From CAZPXH01 sp964591085 (GTDB lineage: Bacteria > Spirochaetota > Spirochaetia > DSM-27196 > CAZPXH01), in assembly GCA_964591085.1 (NCBI GenBank), contig CAZPXH010000002.1:62001-126000 (forward strand): a DNA stretch of 64,000 nucleotides, given 5' to 3'. The notes beneath the pieces are model-generated. The model made no database searches, was not told where the DNA came from, and was given only the letters and a program-made list of their open reading frames with translations. The first letter of the stretch is position 1. Every line of letters starts with the position of its first letter. This document shows positions 31,564 through 40,978 of the stretch, piece by piece. The position numbers and the translations under genes are program-made.

Positions 31564-32949
31564 TCAGCGGAGGTTGATGCCGATGAGCACCTCTGTACCG
31601 CCTCGGTCCAGCCGGAACATGGCATCTCTCCCACGACTGTTGTTCAGCGCATCGTAAAATTCGTCCAGCGTGCGAACACGCTGCCCATCCACTTCCACGA
31701 TGATATCCCTCCGGCGGATCCCGGCGGTGTCGGCCGGAGAGTTCCGGTCAACGTCCGCCACAACCAGATCTCCGGAACTGCGGAAGCCGAGATTCTCGCG
31801 GACATCGTCGGTGAGGGGCACGACCGAAAGGCCGGGGAAGAGCTCGGTGACGTCCGGGTCAGAGGTCTCCGTGTCTCCCATGGTGACCCGTACCGCAAGC
31901 TGCCTGCCATTGCGCTGTACCACAAAGGTTGCACGGGATCCGGGCTCCAGATTGGCCACGGTAGTGATCAGGTCCTGCTGGTTCTCAATCTCGGTACCGT
32001 TGATCCGGGTGACCACGTCTCCCGGCTCCAGACCGCCGCGGTCAGCCGGTCCACCACGGAACACGGATGAGACAAAGGCACCTTCCGGCTCTCCCAGGCG
32101 GACATTGTTTCCCATGTCAAAGGCCATGTTGCCCACGGTGATTCCAAGCCACCCGTAGGCAACCGTGCCCCGGTCCACGAGCTGCTGGACCACCGGGCTT
32201 ACCACGTTCATGGGAATGGCAAAGCCCAGGCCGTTGTTGCCCCCGGAAGAGGACGCGATCCAGGTGTTGATCCCGATGACCTCGCCGTCCAGGTTGACCA
32301 GGGCACCCCCGGAGTTGCCACGGTTGATGGCGGCGTCCGTCTGAATGAAATCTGTGAGCGTCACGGTGCCGCCCGGCGATTGCCGGCTGGTTGCACTGAT
32401 GATTCCCATCGTGATGGTGTTGGAAAAACCAAACGGACTTCCAACCGCGAAGGCCAGATCACCCACCTGTACCCTCGAACTGTCGCCAAGTTCGGCCACA
32501 GGGACGGGCTGACGGGAAGAAAACGAAACAAGGGCAAGATCCCGACGCGGATCCCGCCCCACAATCTCCGCTTCAACTGTGGTCCCGTCGTGCATGGTTA
32601 CCGAAACCTCGTCAGCGGTTTCCACCACGTGGTTGTTGGTGATCACATACACCGTATCATTGCTCTGACGAACGATGACGCCGCTGCCGAGGCCTTCCCT
32701 GCGGAAGGTGCGGTCGGATCCCTCGCGATCCGGGGCCCCAAAAAAGAAGTTGAAGGGATTGGATGGGGTGTTGGTTCGAACCACGTCAACGGTGTCTATC
32801 CGAACAACGGCCGGCAGCGCGGTCCTCGCGACGTCGCGCGACGCGTCCTGAAGCGCACGCGCCGCTGTAATTCCGCTCTGGGCAAAGGATCCTGCAGCGG
32901 ACAGCAGCAGGACCGCCGCACCAACAGTCAGTCTTCTAAATCGGCTCAT
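31564..32949 (-). CDS. degP: periplasmic serine protease DegP/HtrA
   Basis: 461 aa with a signal peptide (LTVGAAVLLLSAAGSFAQ). The protease triad is H107 (ITNNHVVE), D137 (RRDLALV) and S213 (GNSGGALV). Two PDZ domains follow (VSSVFRGGPADRGGLEPGD and VVADVDRNSPADTAGIRRRD). It degrades or holds misfolded envelope proteins. It lies 38 nt downstream of a sensor kinase and ends with a strong terminator, so it is probably the last gene of the two-component operon, recalling the envelope-stress link of DegP to CpxAR elsewhere. Confidence 0.95.
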   Translation of the reverse strand: MSRFRRLTVGAAVLLLSAAGSFAQSGITAARALQDASRDVARTALPAVVRIDTVDVVRTNTPSNPFNFFFGAPDREGSDRTFRREGLGSGVIVRQSNDTVYVITNNHVVETADEVSVTMHDGTTVEAEIVGRDPRRDLALVSFSSRQPVPVAELGDSSRVQVGDLAFAVGSPFGFSNTITMGIISATSRQSPGGTVTLTDFIQTDAAINRGNSGGALVNLDGEVIGINTWIASSSGGNNGLGFAIPMNVVSPVVQQLVDRGTVAYGWLGITVGNMAFDMGNNVRLGEPEGAFVSSVFRGGPADRGGLEPGDVVTRINGTEIENQQDLITTVANLEPGSRATFVVQRNGRQLAVRVTMGDTETSDPDVTELFPGLSVVPLTDDVRENLGFRSSGDLVVADVDRNSPADTAGIRRRDIIVEVDGQRVRTLDEFYDALNNSRGRDAMFRLDRGGTEVLIGINLR

Positions 32950-32987
32950 ACCATCCTCCGTTTGTGACAGAGAATGGCGCGGCCACC

Positions 32988-34472
32988 TTACCGACAGCTT
33001 TCCGGATCCTTACAAATCGGCAAGGTAAGTGTCAGCCGGAACCGACTCTCCGAGACATCCAGGGCTGCATCCCAGCCGTGGAGCCTGGAGACCGCCTGCA
33101 CAAAGGGAAGCCCAATTCCCAGACCGGACTGGCTCCGGCTGTTCTGCCCGCGATATCTGAGACGCCAGAGTTCCGCCAGCTCCCCCGGCCCGGGCAGCTC
33201 ACCATCGTTTTCCACCGCCAGTTCCACCAAATCGGATCCCCGCGGTCCGAGCGTCACAACCACCTTGCTCTGTGCGTAGGACATGGCGTTGTCCAGCACG
33301 TTGGAGATTGCCTGTCTTGCGCGGTGCAGATCCACGCGCACTGAACAAGCCAGTGTGTCCGCGTCCTGGTCAAGCGTCAGCTCCAACCCGGACTCCTCGC
33401 AGACCATCTGCGCGCTCTCCAGGAGGGGAACCAGCACATGCTCCAGAGAATGCACCTGCATTCCGGGTCTCAGGCTGCCGGCCTCCATGGCCCGCAGATC
33501 AAACACTCCCTGCAGCATCTGCTGCAGGCCTGCCACTTCGTCCAGGATTCGCTCCAGTCCGGCTCGCGTCGCCTCCCGGGAGTCATCCGCATGCAGACCG
33601 GTCTCTGCCGCGGCGGCAAGGGCCTGTTCCGCCTCAATCCGGATACGGGAGAGTGGGGTCCGGGTATCGTGGGCAATCCCGTCAACGGTCTGCTCCATTC
33701 CGTCTACCAGAGCCTGGATCCGATCCAGCATCTGGTTGAAGCGGGTCACCAGGGCTCCCAGGTCATCCCGCCGGCTCCGCGCAGCCACCCGCTGTCCAAC
33801 GTCTCCGGTTGCAAGGACCTCATCCACCGCAGTGGCGATGGCGCGGATCGGCGTAAAGACCCGCCACGCGCTCAGCACTGCGAGGGTCACAACCACCAGA
33901 ATCCCGCCAAGCGCCGTAGCTCCGATAATCCCGCGTAGCTGGGCAAGGGTGGCTTCCCGCGCCTCGGTGCTCGCGGCGAGCTGAAGGATGTAGGATCCAT
34001 CCAGCGATATTCCAACCAATTCAACCCGTAGGTTGCCCGCCGAGGTGGAGATTCGCAGGGTGTGAAAACCGGAGAGCGGTACGGAGCCTTCCGCGAGAGC
34101 CGATACATCCAGGCCCTCCCACACACCGGGCAGCGCCTGCAGAACGGTGCGGTTCGCCGGATCGGTGATTCTGAGCAGGGTGTTGTCACCAAGAATGAAC
34201 TGGTTGCTCTGCAGCGCAGAGACCAGGGACTCGGCGCCCCCCAGCTGGTAGCGGCTCCAGAGGTCCAGCGCAATGGACTGCAGCCGCTCGCGATCCTCCG
34301 CGGCAAGGCGGGCCTGCAAGGCCGTGCTGGCAACAAATAGCATTCCAAGGGTCGCAGCCGCAAAGGACAGGCTCAACAGGAGGGCAAGGCGTGCGGTTGC
34401 GCGCCCGAACACCGGATGCCGGATCACGCCATCCCGGCCCGAGCCGTGGCTTCGGCCGTCCGACCTTCTCAT
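32988..34472 (-). CDS. membrane sensor histidine kinase
   Basis: 494 aa. TM1 near residues 27-52 (RLALLLSLSFAAATLGMLFV), a periplasmic sensor of ~130 residues, TM2 near 190-212 (GATALGGILVVVTLAVLSAW), then HAMP. The H-box is GIAHDTRTPLSRIR, the N-box VLDNAMSYAQS and the G-box GLGIGLPFVQAV. The layout matches CusS/PhoQ-like kinases. Its ATG overlaps the regulator stop (ATGA). With degP directly downstream, an envelope-stress signal is likely. Confidence 0.93.
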   Translation of the reverse strand: MRRSDGRSHGSGRDGVIRHPVFGRATARLALLLSLSFAAATLGMLFVASTALQARLAAEDRERLQSIALDLWSRYQLGGAESLVSALQSNQFILGDNTLLRITDPANRTVLQALPGVWEGLDVSALAEGSVPLSGFHTLRISTSAGNLRVELVGISLDGSYILQLAASTEAREATLAQLRGIIGATALGGILVVVTLAVLSAWRVFTPIRAIATAVDEVLATGDVGQRVAARSRRDDLGALVTRFNQMLDRIQALVDGMEQTVDGIAHDTRTPLSRIRIEAEQALAAAAETGLHADDSREATRAGLERILDEVAGLQQMLQGVFDLRAMEAGSLRPGMQVHSLEHVLVPLLESAQMVCEESGLELTLDQDADTLACSVRVDLHRARQAISNVLDNAMSYAQSKVVVTLGPRGSDLVELAVENDGELPGPGELAELWRLRYRGQNSRSQSGLGIGLPFVQAVSRLHGWDAALDVSESRFRLTLTLPICKDPESCR

Positions 34473-35155
34473 TATCGTTCGGTTGGGATTCGGAGCACGT
34501 AGCCGAGGCCACGGACCGTGTGGATCAGCCTCGGCTGGAAGTCACGGTCGACTTTCTTGCGGAGCCGGCTGACCAGCACGTCCACCACGTTGGTCTGAGG
34601 ATCAAAGTGGTAATCCCATATCCGCTCCAGGATCAACGACTTACTGAGGACCCGATCCGGGTTCCGCGCAAGCAGCACCAGTAGATCAAACTCCCGAGGC
34701 TGAAGCTCAACTTCCGTGCCCTGTCTCTTGCAGCGGCGCCCGAGTACGTCTATCTCCAGGTCTGCCACCCGAATTTCCATGGACTCCGTTATCCCGACGC
34801 TCCGTCGAACCAGGGCTTCCAGGCGGACCAGGAGCTCACTGAGAGAGAACGGCTTCACCATGTAGTCATCCCCGCCGGTCCGAATCCCCCGGATCCGGTC
34901 ATCCACGCTGTGGCGTGCAGAGAGGATGAGGATTGGCGTCCGAAGCCCGCTCGCCCGCTGCTGCTCAATGAATGACAATCCATCCTGCCCCGGCAGCATA
35001 ATGTCTACAACCAGTACGTCGTAGCTCCGGGACGCCAGCGCCTCCCGAGCCTCTTCCGCGCTCCCGGCGGTATCCATGCGGTGACCAGCGGCGCTAACTC
35101 CTCTGGCGACGAAGTCTGCGATAGTGGGATCGTCCTCAATGATCAGGGCCTGCAT
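34472..35155 (-). CDS. OmpR-family response regulator
   Basis: 227 aa. Receiver with phospho-acceptor D51 in VVDIMLPGQDG, acidic pair D8/D9, and K in MVKPFSLSEL. The C-terminal winged helix includes LQPREFDLLVLLARNPDRVL, VDVLVSRLRKKVD and HTVRGLGYVLR. Its start codon directly follows the photolyase stop with no gap, so it is co-transcribed with the photolyase and NDH-like genes upstream as well as with its kinase downstream. Confidence 0.95.
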   Translation of the reverse strand: MQALIIEDDPTIADFVARGVSAAGHRMDTAGSAEEAREALASRSYDVLVVDIMLPGQDGLSFIEQQRASGLRTPILILSARHSVDDRIRGIRTGGDDYMVKPFSLSELLVRLEALVRRSVGITESMEIRVADLEIDVLGRRCKRQGTEVELQPREFDLLVLLARNPDRVLSKSLILERIWDYHFDPQTNVVDVLVSRLRKKVDRDFQPRLIHTVRGLGYVLRIPTER

Positions 35156-36736
35156 CTATCCCCGTGCCCATGCCGGTCTCCTGCTCCCGTGCTGTGAAAG
35201 GACCCTGGCGGACTCCTGGCGGCCTTCTCCGCTACGCCGCACCGCGTAGATGCGGCTCCGGAACTCGCTTGTAGCGCGCCGGTGGTCCACCAGTGGGCGT
35301 GCATAGCCCGGAAGCGGAAGCTCATCCGCTGCGTGAATCTCTGCGGGATCCCGATCCGCCAATTCCGGAATCCAGCGCCGGACAAAGCGGCATTCGGGAT
35401 CGTGATCTCGCAGTTGCTTCATTGGCGAGTAGGTCCGGAGCGTGTTGATCCCGGTCACGCCGGCCTGCATCTGCAGCTGACTCGCGTGAATTCCGGGGAT
35501 GTAGTCCGCCATCATTCGTGCCATTGGGTAGATGATCTCGCGCCAGTCCAGATGGAGCGCATGCACCCCAACACTGACAATCATGGCGCGCGAACGGAAG
35601 TTCAGGAACCCGGTGTGGTGAAAGCAGCGAATACTCGCGTCAACAAGGGGCCACCCGGTGTTTCCGGTAGTCCACGCTTGCAGCGCATCCGGGCTGCCAT
35701 CAAACACCAGGTCCCGGAACGCGCGATTGATCGGCTCGGTTTCCAGCGCCGGGTCGTCCTCCAGCCGTTGGATGAAGTGATCGTGCCACATCAGACGGCT
35801 GCGGAATGCCCGGAGGGAGCGGCGCCACTGCTTCGCCTCATCTGACTGGATGCCCTTCCATTCCTCGTCCACATCGTTCAGCCTCTGTAGGACCTGCCGA
35901 AGGGAAAGCGTTCCCCATGCCAGATGCACCGAGAGGCGCGATCCGGATTGCGGTGCGCTGTTCATGCTGGAGATTCCACCGGAGTAGCCGATTCCGCGAC
36001 CGGAGAAGAAGCTGTCCAGAGTCTGCTCCGCTGCTTCCAGGCTCACCGTCTGACAGCGTTCGCCGTCGTGGGGGGTGATTATGCAGCCAGCCATGGCTTC
36101 CGGCGCAAATCCGTCCCGCGGGTCGCCGCCGGCACCCAAGGGACTGACAGATACCGCACGGAGGCCCTCATAGCGGATTGCCGGCGCGTGGCTCAGCAGC
36201 GGATCAGGGGGCGGAGACGCCTGCAACAGTGCCCGAAGAGCGGGGCTTGCGGCCGGAATCCGGGGAACGGGAAGCGGGGACTCGGCCATGCGGGTTTTCC
36301 ACCTGGCCATTCGGTCATCCCGGTTCCGCAACCCACGGATGACCCCGTTGGTGGGAAACTCGCGGAATTGAATTCCCTGCTCCGCCGCCCAGCCCCGGAC
36401 TTCCCTGTCCCGGGCATAGGTGTGCTGCAATCCGGTCTCTTCGTGAGCATAGACAGCGGAAAAGGGGAGGACCCGGTGCAGGGCGGCGAACACCGGCGGC
36501 GCGTTGCCGCTGAGCCTGAGGACCGGAAGAGCAAAGTCTTGCAGGCCTTCCTCCAACGATGACAGCGCGGACTCAACCGCTGCGCTGTGAAATCGGGACC
36601 AGTCTGGCGCAAGAATCACGGCCTCCTCATAGACGTAGACCGGGATCACTTCATCCGCATCAGCGCAGGCTTCCCACAGTGCCACGTTGTCCGCGAGTCG
36701 GAAGTCCCGCTTGATCCACCACAGAATCCGTTTCAT
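35156..36736 (-). CDS. photolyase/cryptochrome family flavoprotein
   Basis: 526 aa from ATG 36736, which overlaps the upstream stop by 4 nt (ATGA). The N-terminal photolyase domain begins MKRILWWIKRDFRLADNVAL. The FAD-binding domain shows GWPLVDASIRCFHHTGFLNF and RSRAMIVSVGVHALHLDWR, with QAGVTGINTLRTYSP near the end. This is a recognised variant of the usual TGYMHNR motif. It could repair UV pyrimidine dimers with blue light or act as a light sensor; sequence alone does not decide. Placement just before a two-component system is suggestive. Confidence 0.87.
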   Translation of the reverse strand: MKRILWWIKRDFRLADNVALWEACADADEVIPVYVYEEAVILAPDWSRFHSAAVESALSSLEEGLQDFALPVLRLSGNAPPVFAALHRVLPFSAVYAHEETGLQHTYARDREVRGWAAEQGIQFREFPTNGVIRGLRNRDDRMARWKTRMAESPLPVPRIPAASPALRALLQASPPPDPLLSHAPAIRYEGLRAVSVSPLGAGGDPRDGFAPEAMAGCIITPHDGERCQTVSLEAAEQTLDSFFSGRGIGYSGGISSMNSAPQSGSRLSVHLAWGTLSLRQVLQRLNDVDEEWKGIQSDEAKQWRRSLRAFRSRLMWHDHFIQRLEDDPALETEPINRAFRDLVFDGSPDALQAWTTGNTGWPLVDASIRCFHHTGFLNFRSRAMIVSVGVHALHLDWREIIYPMARMMADYIPGIHASQLQMQAGVTGINTLRTYSPMKQLRDHDPECRFVRRWIPELADRDPAEIHAADELPLPGYARPLVDHRRATSEFRSRIYAVRRSGEGRQESARVLSQHGSRRPAWARG

Positions 36737-37917
36737 TGGCGCGGTCCAGCATAATACTTTGCAAAGCGGCGGACGAACGCCTTGTCCAGGAAGTCCTTCC
36801 ACCGCTGAACCCACCTGCCCCGTACCAGTACCCACGGATAGCCACCGATTGCCCGTCCGTCCCCGAGAGTCAACAGCTGCAGAATTGCCGGCTGCGGGCG
36901 ATAGGGGGCCGTTGCCTGTCCTGCGGCAAGGCTAAGCAGGTTTCGCGCAAGGAGGGGCCCCTGCCGTACAGGGTAGACGCCAGCAGGCGGGAGCTTGCTT
37001 TCCTTCGGGTTGCCCGTCGGCGAAAAGTCGGTGCAGTCGCCCGCACCAAGCACCGCTGGATGCGACGGTGAGGTCAGATCCGCCCGGATCAGCATTCCTC
37101 CGCGGGGCCCATGCAGGAGGGGAGCAGCAGCAACTACCGGGTTGGGCCGCGTGCCGGTTGATATCAGGACCAGGTCGTAATCCTCGGAGTTGCCGCTCCC
37201 GTCGGTCACTCGCTGTCCTGCCAGAGCAGTGATTTCCTGCCGTTCCCGAACCAGCACACCCTGATCAGTGATCGCCTTGCGGACCTCCCTCTGCCACTTT
37301 TTTGGATAGCGCCCCAGCAGATTACCCCGAGTCCGGAGCTCCACGCTCCAGTGGGCGCCGCGCATCCGGGAGACGGCCCGCATTGTTGTGGAAAGCTCTA
37401 CCGCCGCAGCCCCGCCGCCAATGACCGCAATCCTCGCGGCTTGAGGAAGCTGCCGGAGAGACTCCTCAATCGCCCAGATCTGCCGCAGCGGCTTCACCAC
37501 AAAGGCTTGCTCCCCCGGCTCCCAGTTCCCCGGGTAGTTCTGGACCGCACCCAGATTCACGGCCATCAGGTCTCCATGGAGGGTTGTCCCGTCTTCACAG
37601 GTGAGCCCGGGACCCTCGGGCGACAGGGACGCGATGGTACACGGCACAAATCTGACCCCAAGCGCGCGGCACAATGCCGGCACATCCACGCTGACCTGTT
37701 TCCGGTTGTACTCGCCCATCAGGTAGCCCGGGACCATCCCGGTGTAGACCATCGGGTTCGGGAGGGCGGCAACGACCAGTTCCACCCCGGCCCGGCGAAA
37801 GTCCGCCGCGCGGCGGATGACGTAGAGGTTTGCGTGGCCAACGCCAGCAAGCAGCACTCGAACCATTCGAGCCGAGAGTCTGAAGTGTTCCCGCGCTTGT
37901 GTCATTGGCTCATGCAT
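36733..37917 (-). CDS. FAD-dependent pyridine nucleotide-disulfide oxidoreductase (NDH-2-like)
   Basis: 394 aa from ATG 37917 (AGGGG upstream); ATG 37866 before VRVLLAGVGHANLYVI is a shorter option. Two Rossmann sites are present: VLLAGVGHAN for FAD and IAVIGGGAAAVELS for NAD(P)H. Further landmarks are LISTGTRPNP and AVLGAGDCTDF. The protein resembles type II NADH dehydrogenases and the FAD module found in selenide/water dikinase fusions. No redox CxxC is seen. It heads the operon that runs through photolyase, regulator, kinase and DegP. Confidence 0.82.
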   Translation of the reverse strand: MHEPMTQAREHFRLSARMVRVLLAGVGHANLYVIRRAADFRRAGVELVVAALPNPMVYTGMVPGYLMGEYNRKQVSVDVPALCRALGVRFVPCTIASLSPEGPGLTCEDGTTLHGDLMAVNLGAVQNYPGNWEPGEQAFVVKPLRQIWAIEESLRQLPQAARIAVIGGGAAAVELSTTMRAVSRMRGAHWSVELRTRGNLLGRYPKKWQREVRKAITDQGVLVRERQEITALAGQRVTDGSGNSEDYDLVLISTGTRPNPVVAAAPLLHGPRGGMLIRADLTSPSHPAVLGAGDCTDFSPTGNPKESKLPPAGVYPVRQGPLLARNLLSLAAGQATAPYRPQPAILQLLTLGDGRAIGGYPWVLVRGRWVQRWKDFLDKAFVRRFAKYYAGPRQ

Positions 37918-37985
37918 TCCCCTTGCCCCTCGTGACTGCAGGGCAGGTCGTTGACCCCAGGCGGCCCAGCCGGTAGCTTCTGCTC

Positions 37986-39275
37986 GTGAACCGTTGTCGA
38001 CTCTGCACACACAGGATCCCGGGTCCCGCGCTCGTGGCCCGATCGCTTGGTCTGGTTCTACTGCTTGTGGCCGCCACCCTCTCCGCTACCGGCTCCGCAG
38101 AAGACATGCAGGAGCCCTTCTCTGAGCGCTACTCGCAGATGGGCTGGGCCGAGATCGTAGCCGAGGCGGAGGGACAGCGAGTTGCCTTTCACATGTGGGG
38201 TGGCGCTGACTTCATCAACGCCTACATCACGGATTTCGTGGCCCCAGCTGTGGCAGATCGCTACGGAATCACCCTGGAGCTCGTTCCGGTCACCGACGCC
38301 AGTGTTTTTGTGAGCCGGGTGATCGGCGAGCAGCAGGCCGGCCGAACCAGCGGGGGTGCCGTAGACCTCATGTGGATCAACGGTGAGAACTTCCGCACGC
38401 TGCGGCAGGCGGATCTGCTCTTTGGTCCCTTTGCCGAGCAGCTCCCAAACCGCGCCTTTGTGGACGGAACGGCGCCGAGCATCCAGAACGATTTCGGCTT
38501 CCCGGTGGACGGCTACGAGTCACCCTATGGATCAGCCCAGTTTGTCATGATCTACGATTCAGCTGTAGTGCCCGAACCTCCGGCAACCATTCCGGAACTC
38601 TATGCGTGGATCCGGGAAAACCCGGGCCGATTTGCCTACCCGGCTTCCCCCGACTTCACGGGTTCAGCCTTTATTCGGCACCTGTTTTACCACGCGGCTG
38701 GCGGCTATGAGCTCCTGCTTGGACCCTTCGCGGAAGCACAGTTCAACGCCGTTGCGCCGAGTGCCTGGGACGCCATGAACGACCTGGAGCCCTTCCTCTG
38801 GCGGCAGGGACGGACCTACCCGGAGAGCCAGACACAGCTCAACAGCCTGTATGCCAATGGGGAAGTGGACTTTGCCATGAGCTACAACCCGGTTGAGGCA
38901 GCCACGCTGGTAGAGCAGCAGCGCTTCCCGGAAAGCACCCGAACCTTTGTGTTTGACACCGGCACCATCGGGAACACCCATTTTGTGGCCATCCCCTTCA
39001 ACTCAAGCGCGCAGGCAGCAGCGATGGTTGTCGCCAACTTCCTGCTCAGCCCTGAGGCGCAGTACCAGAAGGCCCGCCCGGACGTCTGGGGAGATATGAC
39101 AGTGCTGGATCTGCAGAGGGTTCCTGCGGAATGGCAGGCGCGTTTTGCGACACTCCCCCAGCCGCCGGCCGTGCTTTCCACAACCCAACTTGCCGAGCGC
39201 CGAATCCCCGAGCTTACCGCGGGCTGGCTTGCGGCAATCGAGGGCGGCTGGCTGGATAACGTGCTGGAGAACTAG
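37986..39275 (+). CDS. ABC transporter substrate-binding protein, YnjB-like
   Basis: 429 aa from GTG 37986. Signal region near residues 20-40 (LGLVLLLVAATLSATGSA). The mature protein shows VAFHMWGGADFINAYITDFV, VDLMWINGENFRTLRQADLL and FGFPVDGYESPYGSAQFVMIYD, all strong YnjB signatures. The YnjBCD system is an uncharacterised importer of the iron/thiamine/spermidine-type class. It is first of four genes that form the transporter, divergent from the NDH-like gene with 68 bp between. Confidence 0.88.
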   Translation: MNRCRLCTHRIPGPALVARSLGLVLLLVAATLSATGSAEDMQEPFSERYSQMGWAEIVAEAEGQRVAFHMWGGADFINAYITDFVAPAVADRYGITLELVPVTDASVFVSRVIGEQQAGRTSGGAVDLMWINGENFRTLRQADLLFGPFAEQLPNRAFVDGTAPSIQNDFGFPVDGYESPYGSAQFVMIYDSAVVPEPPATIPELYAWIRENPGRFAYPASPDFTGSAFIRHLFYHAAGGYELLLGPFAEAQFNAVAPSAWDAMNDLEPFLWRQGRTYPESQTQLNSLYANGEVDFAMSYNPVEAATLVEQQRFPESTRTFVFDTGTIGNTHFVAIPFNSSAQAAAMVVANFLLSPEAQYQKARPDVWGDMTVLDLQRVPAEWQARFATLPQPPAVLSTTQLAERRIPELTAGWLAAIEGGWLDNVLEN

Positions 39276-39296
39276 CGCCCGGGGTAGACTGCAAGC

Positions 39297-40136
39297 GTGA
39301 TTCGCCTCCCCAGCGGCGTCCTGCTGATTGCTCCCGCCGTCCTGGTCGTGGGCCTGCTTCTGGTCCTGAGCACCGCTATTGTAGTGGATCAAAGCCTCTA
39401 CGATTTTGGCGGTGAGCGATCCTTTGCGTACCGGGAACTGTTCTCGGATCCGGAGTTTGCGGTTTCCATGCTTTTGTCCCTCGGCATTGCTGCGGCCTCC
39501 ACGCTCCTTTCAGTGACCCTGGGGATCCTGACCGCGCTGGCTTTCCGCCGGATTCCCCGGCCCGGTCCCTTCCTCCTGTTCTCCTACCAGCTTCCGGTTA
39601 CCGTTCCCTATGTGGTGGTGGCCGTAGCCGCGCTGTTTCTTCTTGGCCAGAGCGGGCTGCTGGCCCGGCTCGCTGCATCCATAGGGCTGATCCAGGCTCC
39701 GGCAGACTTCCCTGCATTGGTCTACGATCGCGCCGGAATCGGCATCATCCTGGTCTATGCCTGGAAGCAGGTGCCGTTTGTTGGCCTGATTGCGCTCTCC
39801 GTGCTTCAGGCGAGGGGTGAGGACTACGGCTGGGTGGCGCGCAGCCTGGGCGCCAGGCCGGTTCAGGCATTCTTCCGGGTCCAGCTCCCACTCTTGCTTC
39901 CGTCTCTCATGCCTGCAGCGGTCATCATCTTTGCCTACAGCTTTGGGGCTTTTGAGGTCCCGCTTCTGCTTGGCCGGCGCTTCCCCGCGATGGTCAGCGT
40001 CTACGCGTACCGCCTCTACACGGATGCGAATATCAAGCTTCGGCCACAGGCAATGGCCGCCAGCCTGGTCATCGGCCTTGTTTCGCTGATCCTGCTCCTG
40101 GCCTACCGCAGGCTTGCTCGGGAGCCCCGGCTGTGA
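39297..40136 (+). CDS. ABC transporter permease, YnjC N-half-like
   Basis: 279 aa from GTG 39297, about six hydrophobic helices. The EAA-loop region is ARSLGARPVQAFFRVQLPLLLPSL. In Escherichia coli the two permease halves are one YnjC protein; here they are separate genes. The gene follows the binding-protein gene by 21 nt and overlaps the next permease by 4 nt (GTGA). Confidence 0.88.
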   Translation: MIRLPSGVLLIAPAVLVVGLLLVLSTAIVVDQSLYDFGGERSFAYRELFSDPEFAVSMLLSLGIAAASTLLSVTLGILTALAFRRIPRPGPFLLFSYQLPVTVPYVVVAVAALFLLGQSGLLARLAASIGLIQAPADFPALVYDRAGIGIILVYAWKQVPFVGLIALSVLQARGEDYGWVARSLGARPVQAFFRVQLPLLLPSLMPAAVIIFAYSFGAFEVPLLLGRRFPAMVSVYAYRLYTDANIKLRPQAMAASLVIGLVSLILLLAYRRLAREPRL

Positions 40137-40978
40137 GCGGAATTCGCGCAATTGCTCAGGCTTCCCGATCCGGCTCAACCGCCGCCCGAGTCCTTATTGC
40201 CGCAATGCTCGTTGCCATCTTCCTGCCACTCGCCACCCTGGTGATGTGGTCTGTTGCCGGGGTCTGGCGCTTCCCTGATTTGCTGCCCGAGCGACTGATC
40301 GGCCGTGCCTGGGTCTCACTCGCGCAGCCGGGCTCGCGGGTTCTTCGGGCAACGGCAGGCAGCTTGAGCATTGCAGCGGCAGTGTCAGTCCTGAATCTGG
40401 CAATTGCCGTCCCCGCCGCCTGGGGCTTTGCCCGCTACCGCTCCCGAACGCGGGCGCTGGTTTCCGCAGAGGTCCTGGTGTTCGCGCCGATGTTGATTCC
40501 GCCACTCGCCGTGGCCCTGGGCCTTCACGTGGGCCTCCTTCGGATCGGTCTCTCGGACCGATGGTCTGGAGTTGTCATCGCGCACCTGCTGCCAACGGTG
40601 CCCTACATGACGGTGGTGCTGACCTCCGTCTTTCGGAGCCTACCGGACAATCTGGACAGTCAGGCTCGGTCGCTCGGTGCCAGCCCCTTGCAGGCCTTCG
40701 TCCGGGTTGTCATCCCCGCCGCCCGCGGTGGTCTGATTACCGGCGCACTGTTTGTCTTCCTGGTCAGCTGGAGTCAGTACCTTCTCACCATTCTCATTGG
40801 CGGGGGCCGCGTCCTGACCCTTCCCGTGGTCCTCTACGCCTTTGCAAGCTCCGGTGACTTTGCAATGACTGCGGCTTCCGGCATTGTTTTCCTGGTGCCG
40901 GTACTCCTTGTCCTTGCCATCTCCAGCAGGCTCCTCGGTGGACGATCCCTGCCACTCGCCGGTCCCGGGCGCTTCTGA
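40133..40978 (+). CDS. ABC transporter permease, YnjC C-half-like
   Basis: 281 aa from GTG 40133, about six hydrophobic helices. EAA-loop: ARSLGASPLQAFVRVVIPAA. It pairs with the preceding permease as a heterodimer. It overlaps the ATPase gene by 1 nt (TGATG). Confidence 0.88.
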   Translation: MSGIRAIAQASRSGSTAARVLIAAMLVAIFLPLATLVMWSVAGVWRFPDLLPERLIGRAWVSLAQPGSRVLRATAGSLSIAAAVSVLNLAIAVPAAWGFARYRSRTRALVSAEVLVFAPMLIPPLAVALGLHVGLLRIGLSDRWSGVVIAHLLPTVPYMTVVLTSVFRSLPDNLDSQARSLGASPLQAFVRVVIPAARGGLITGALFVFLVSWSQYLLTILIGGGRVLTLPVVLYAFASSGDFAMTAASGIVFLVPVLLVLAISSRLLGGRSLPLAGPGRF

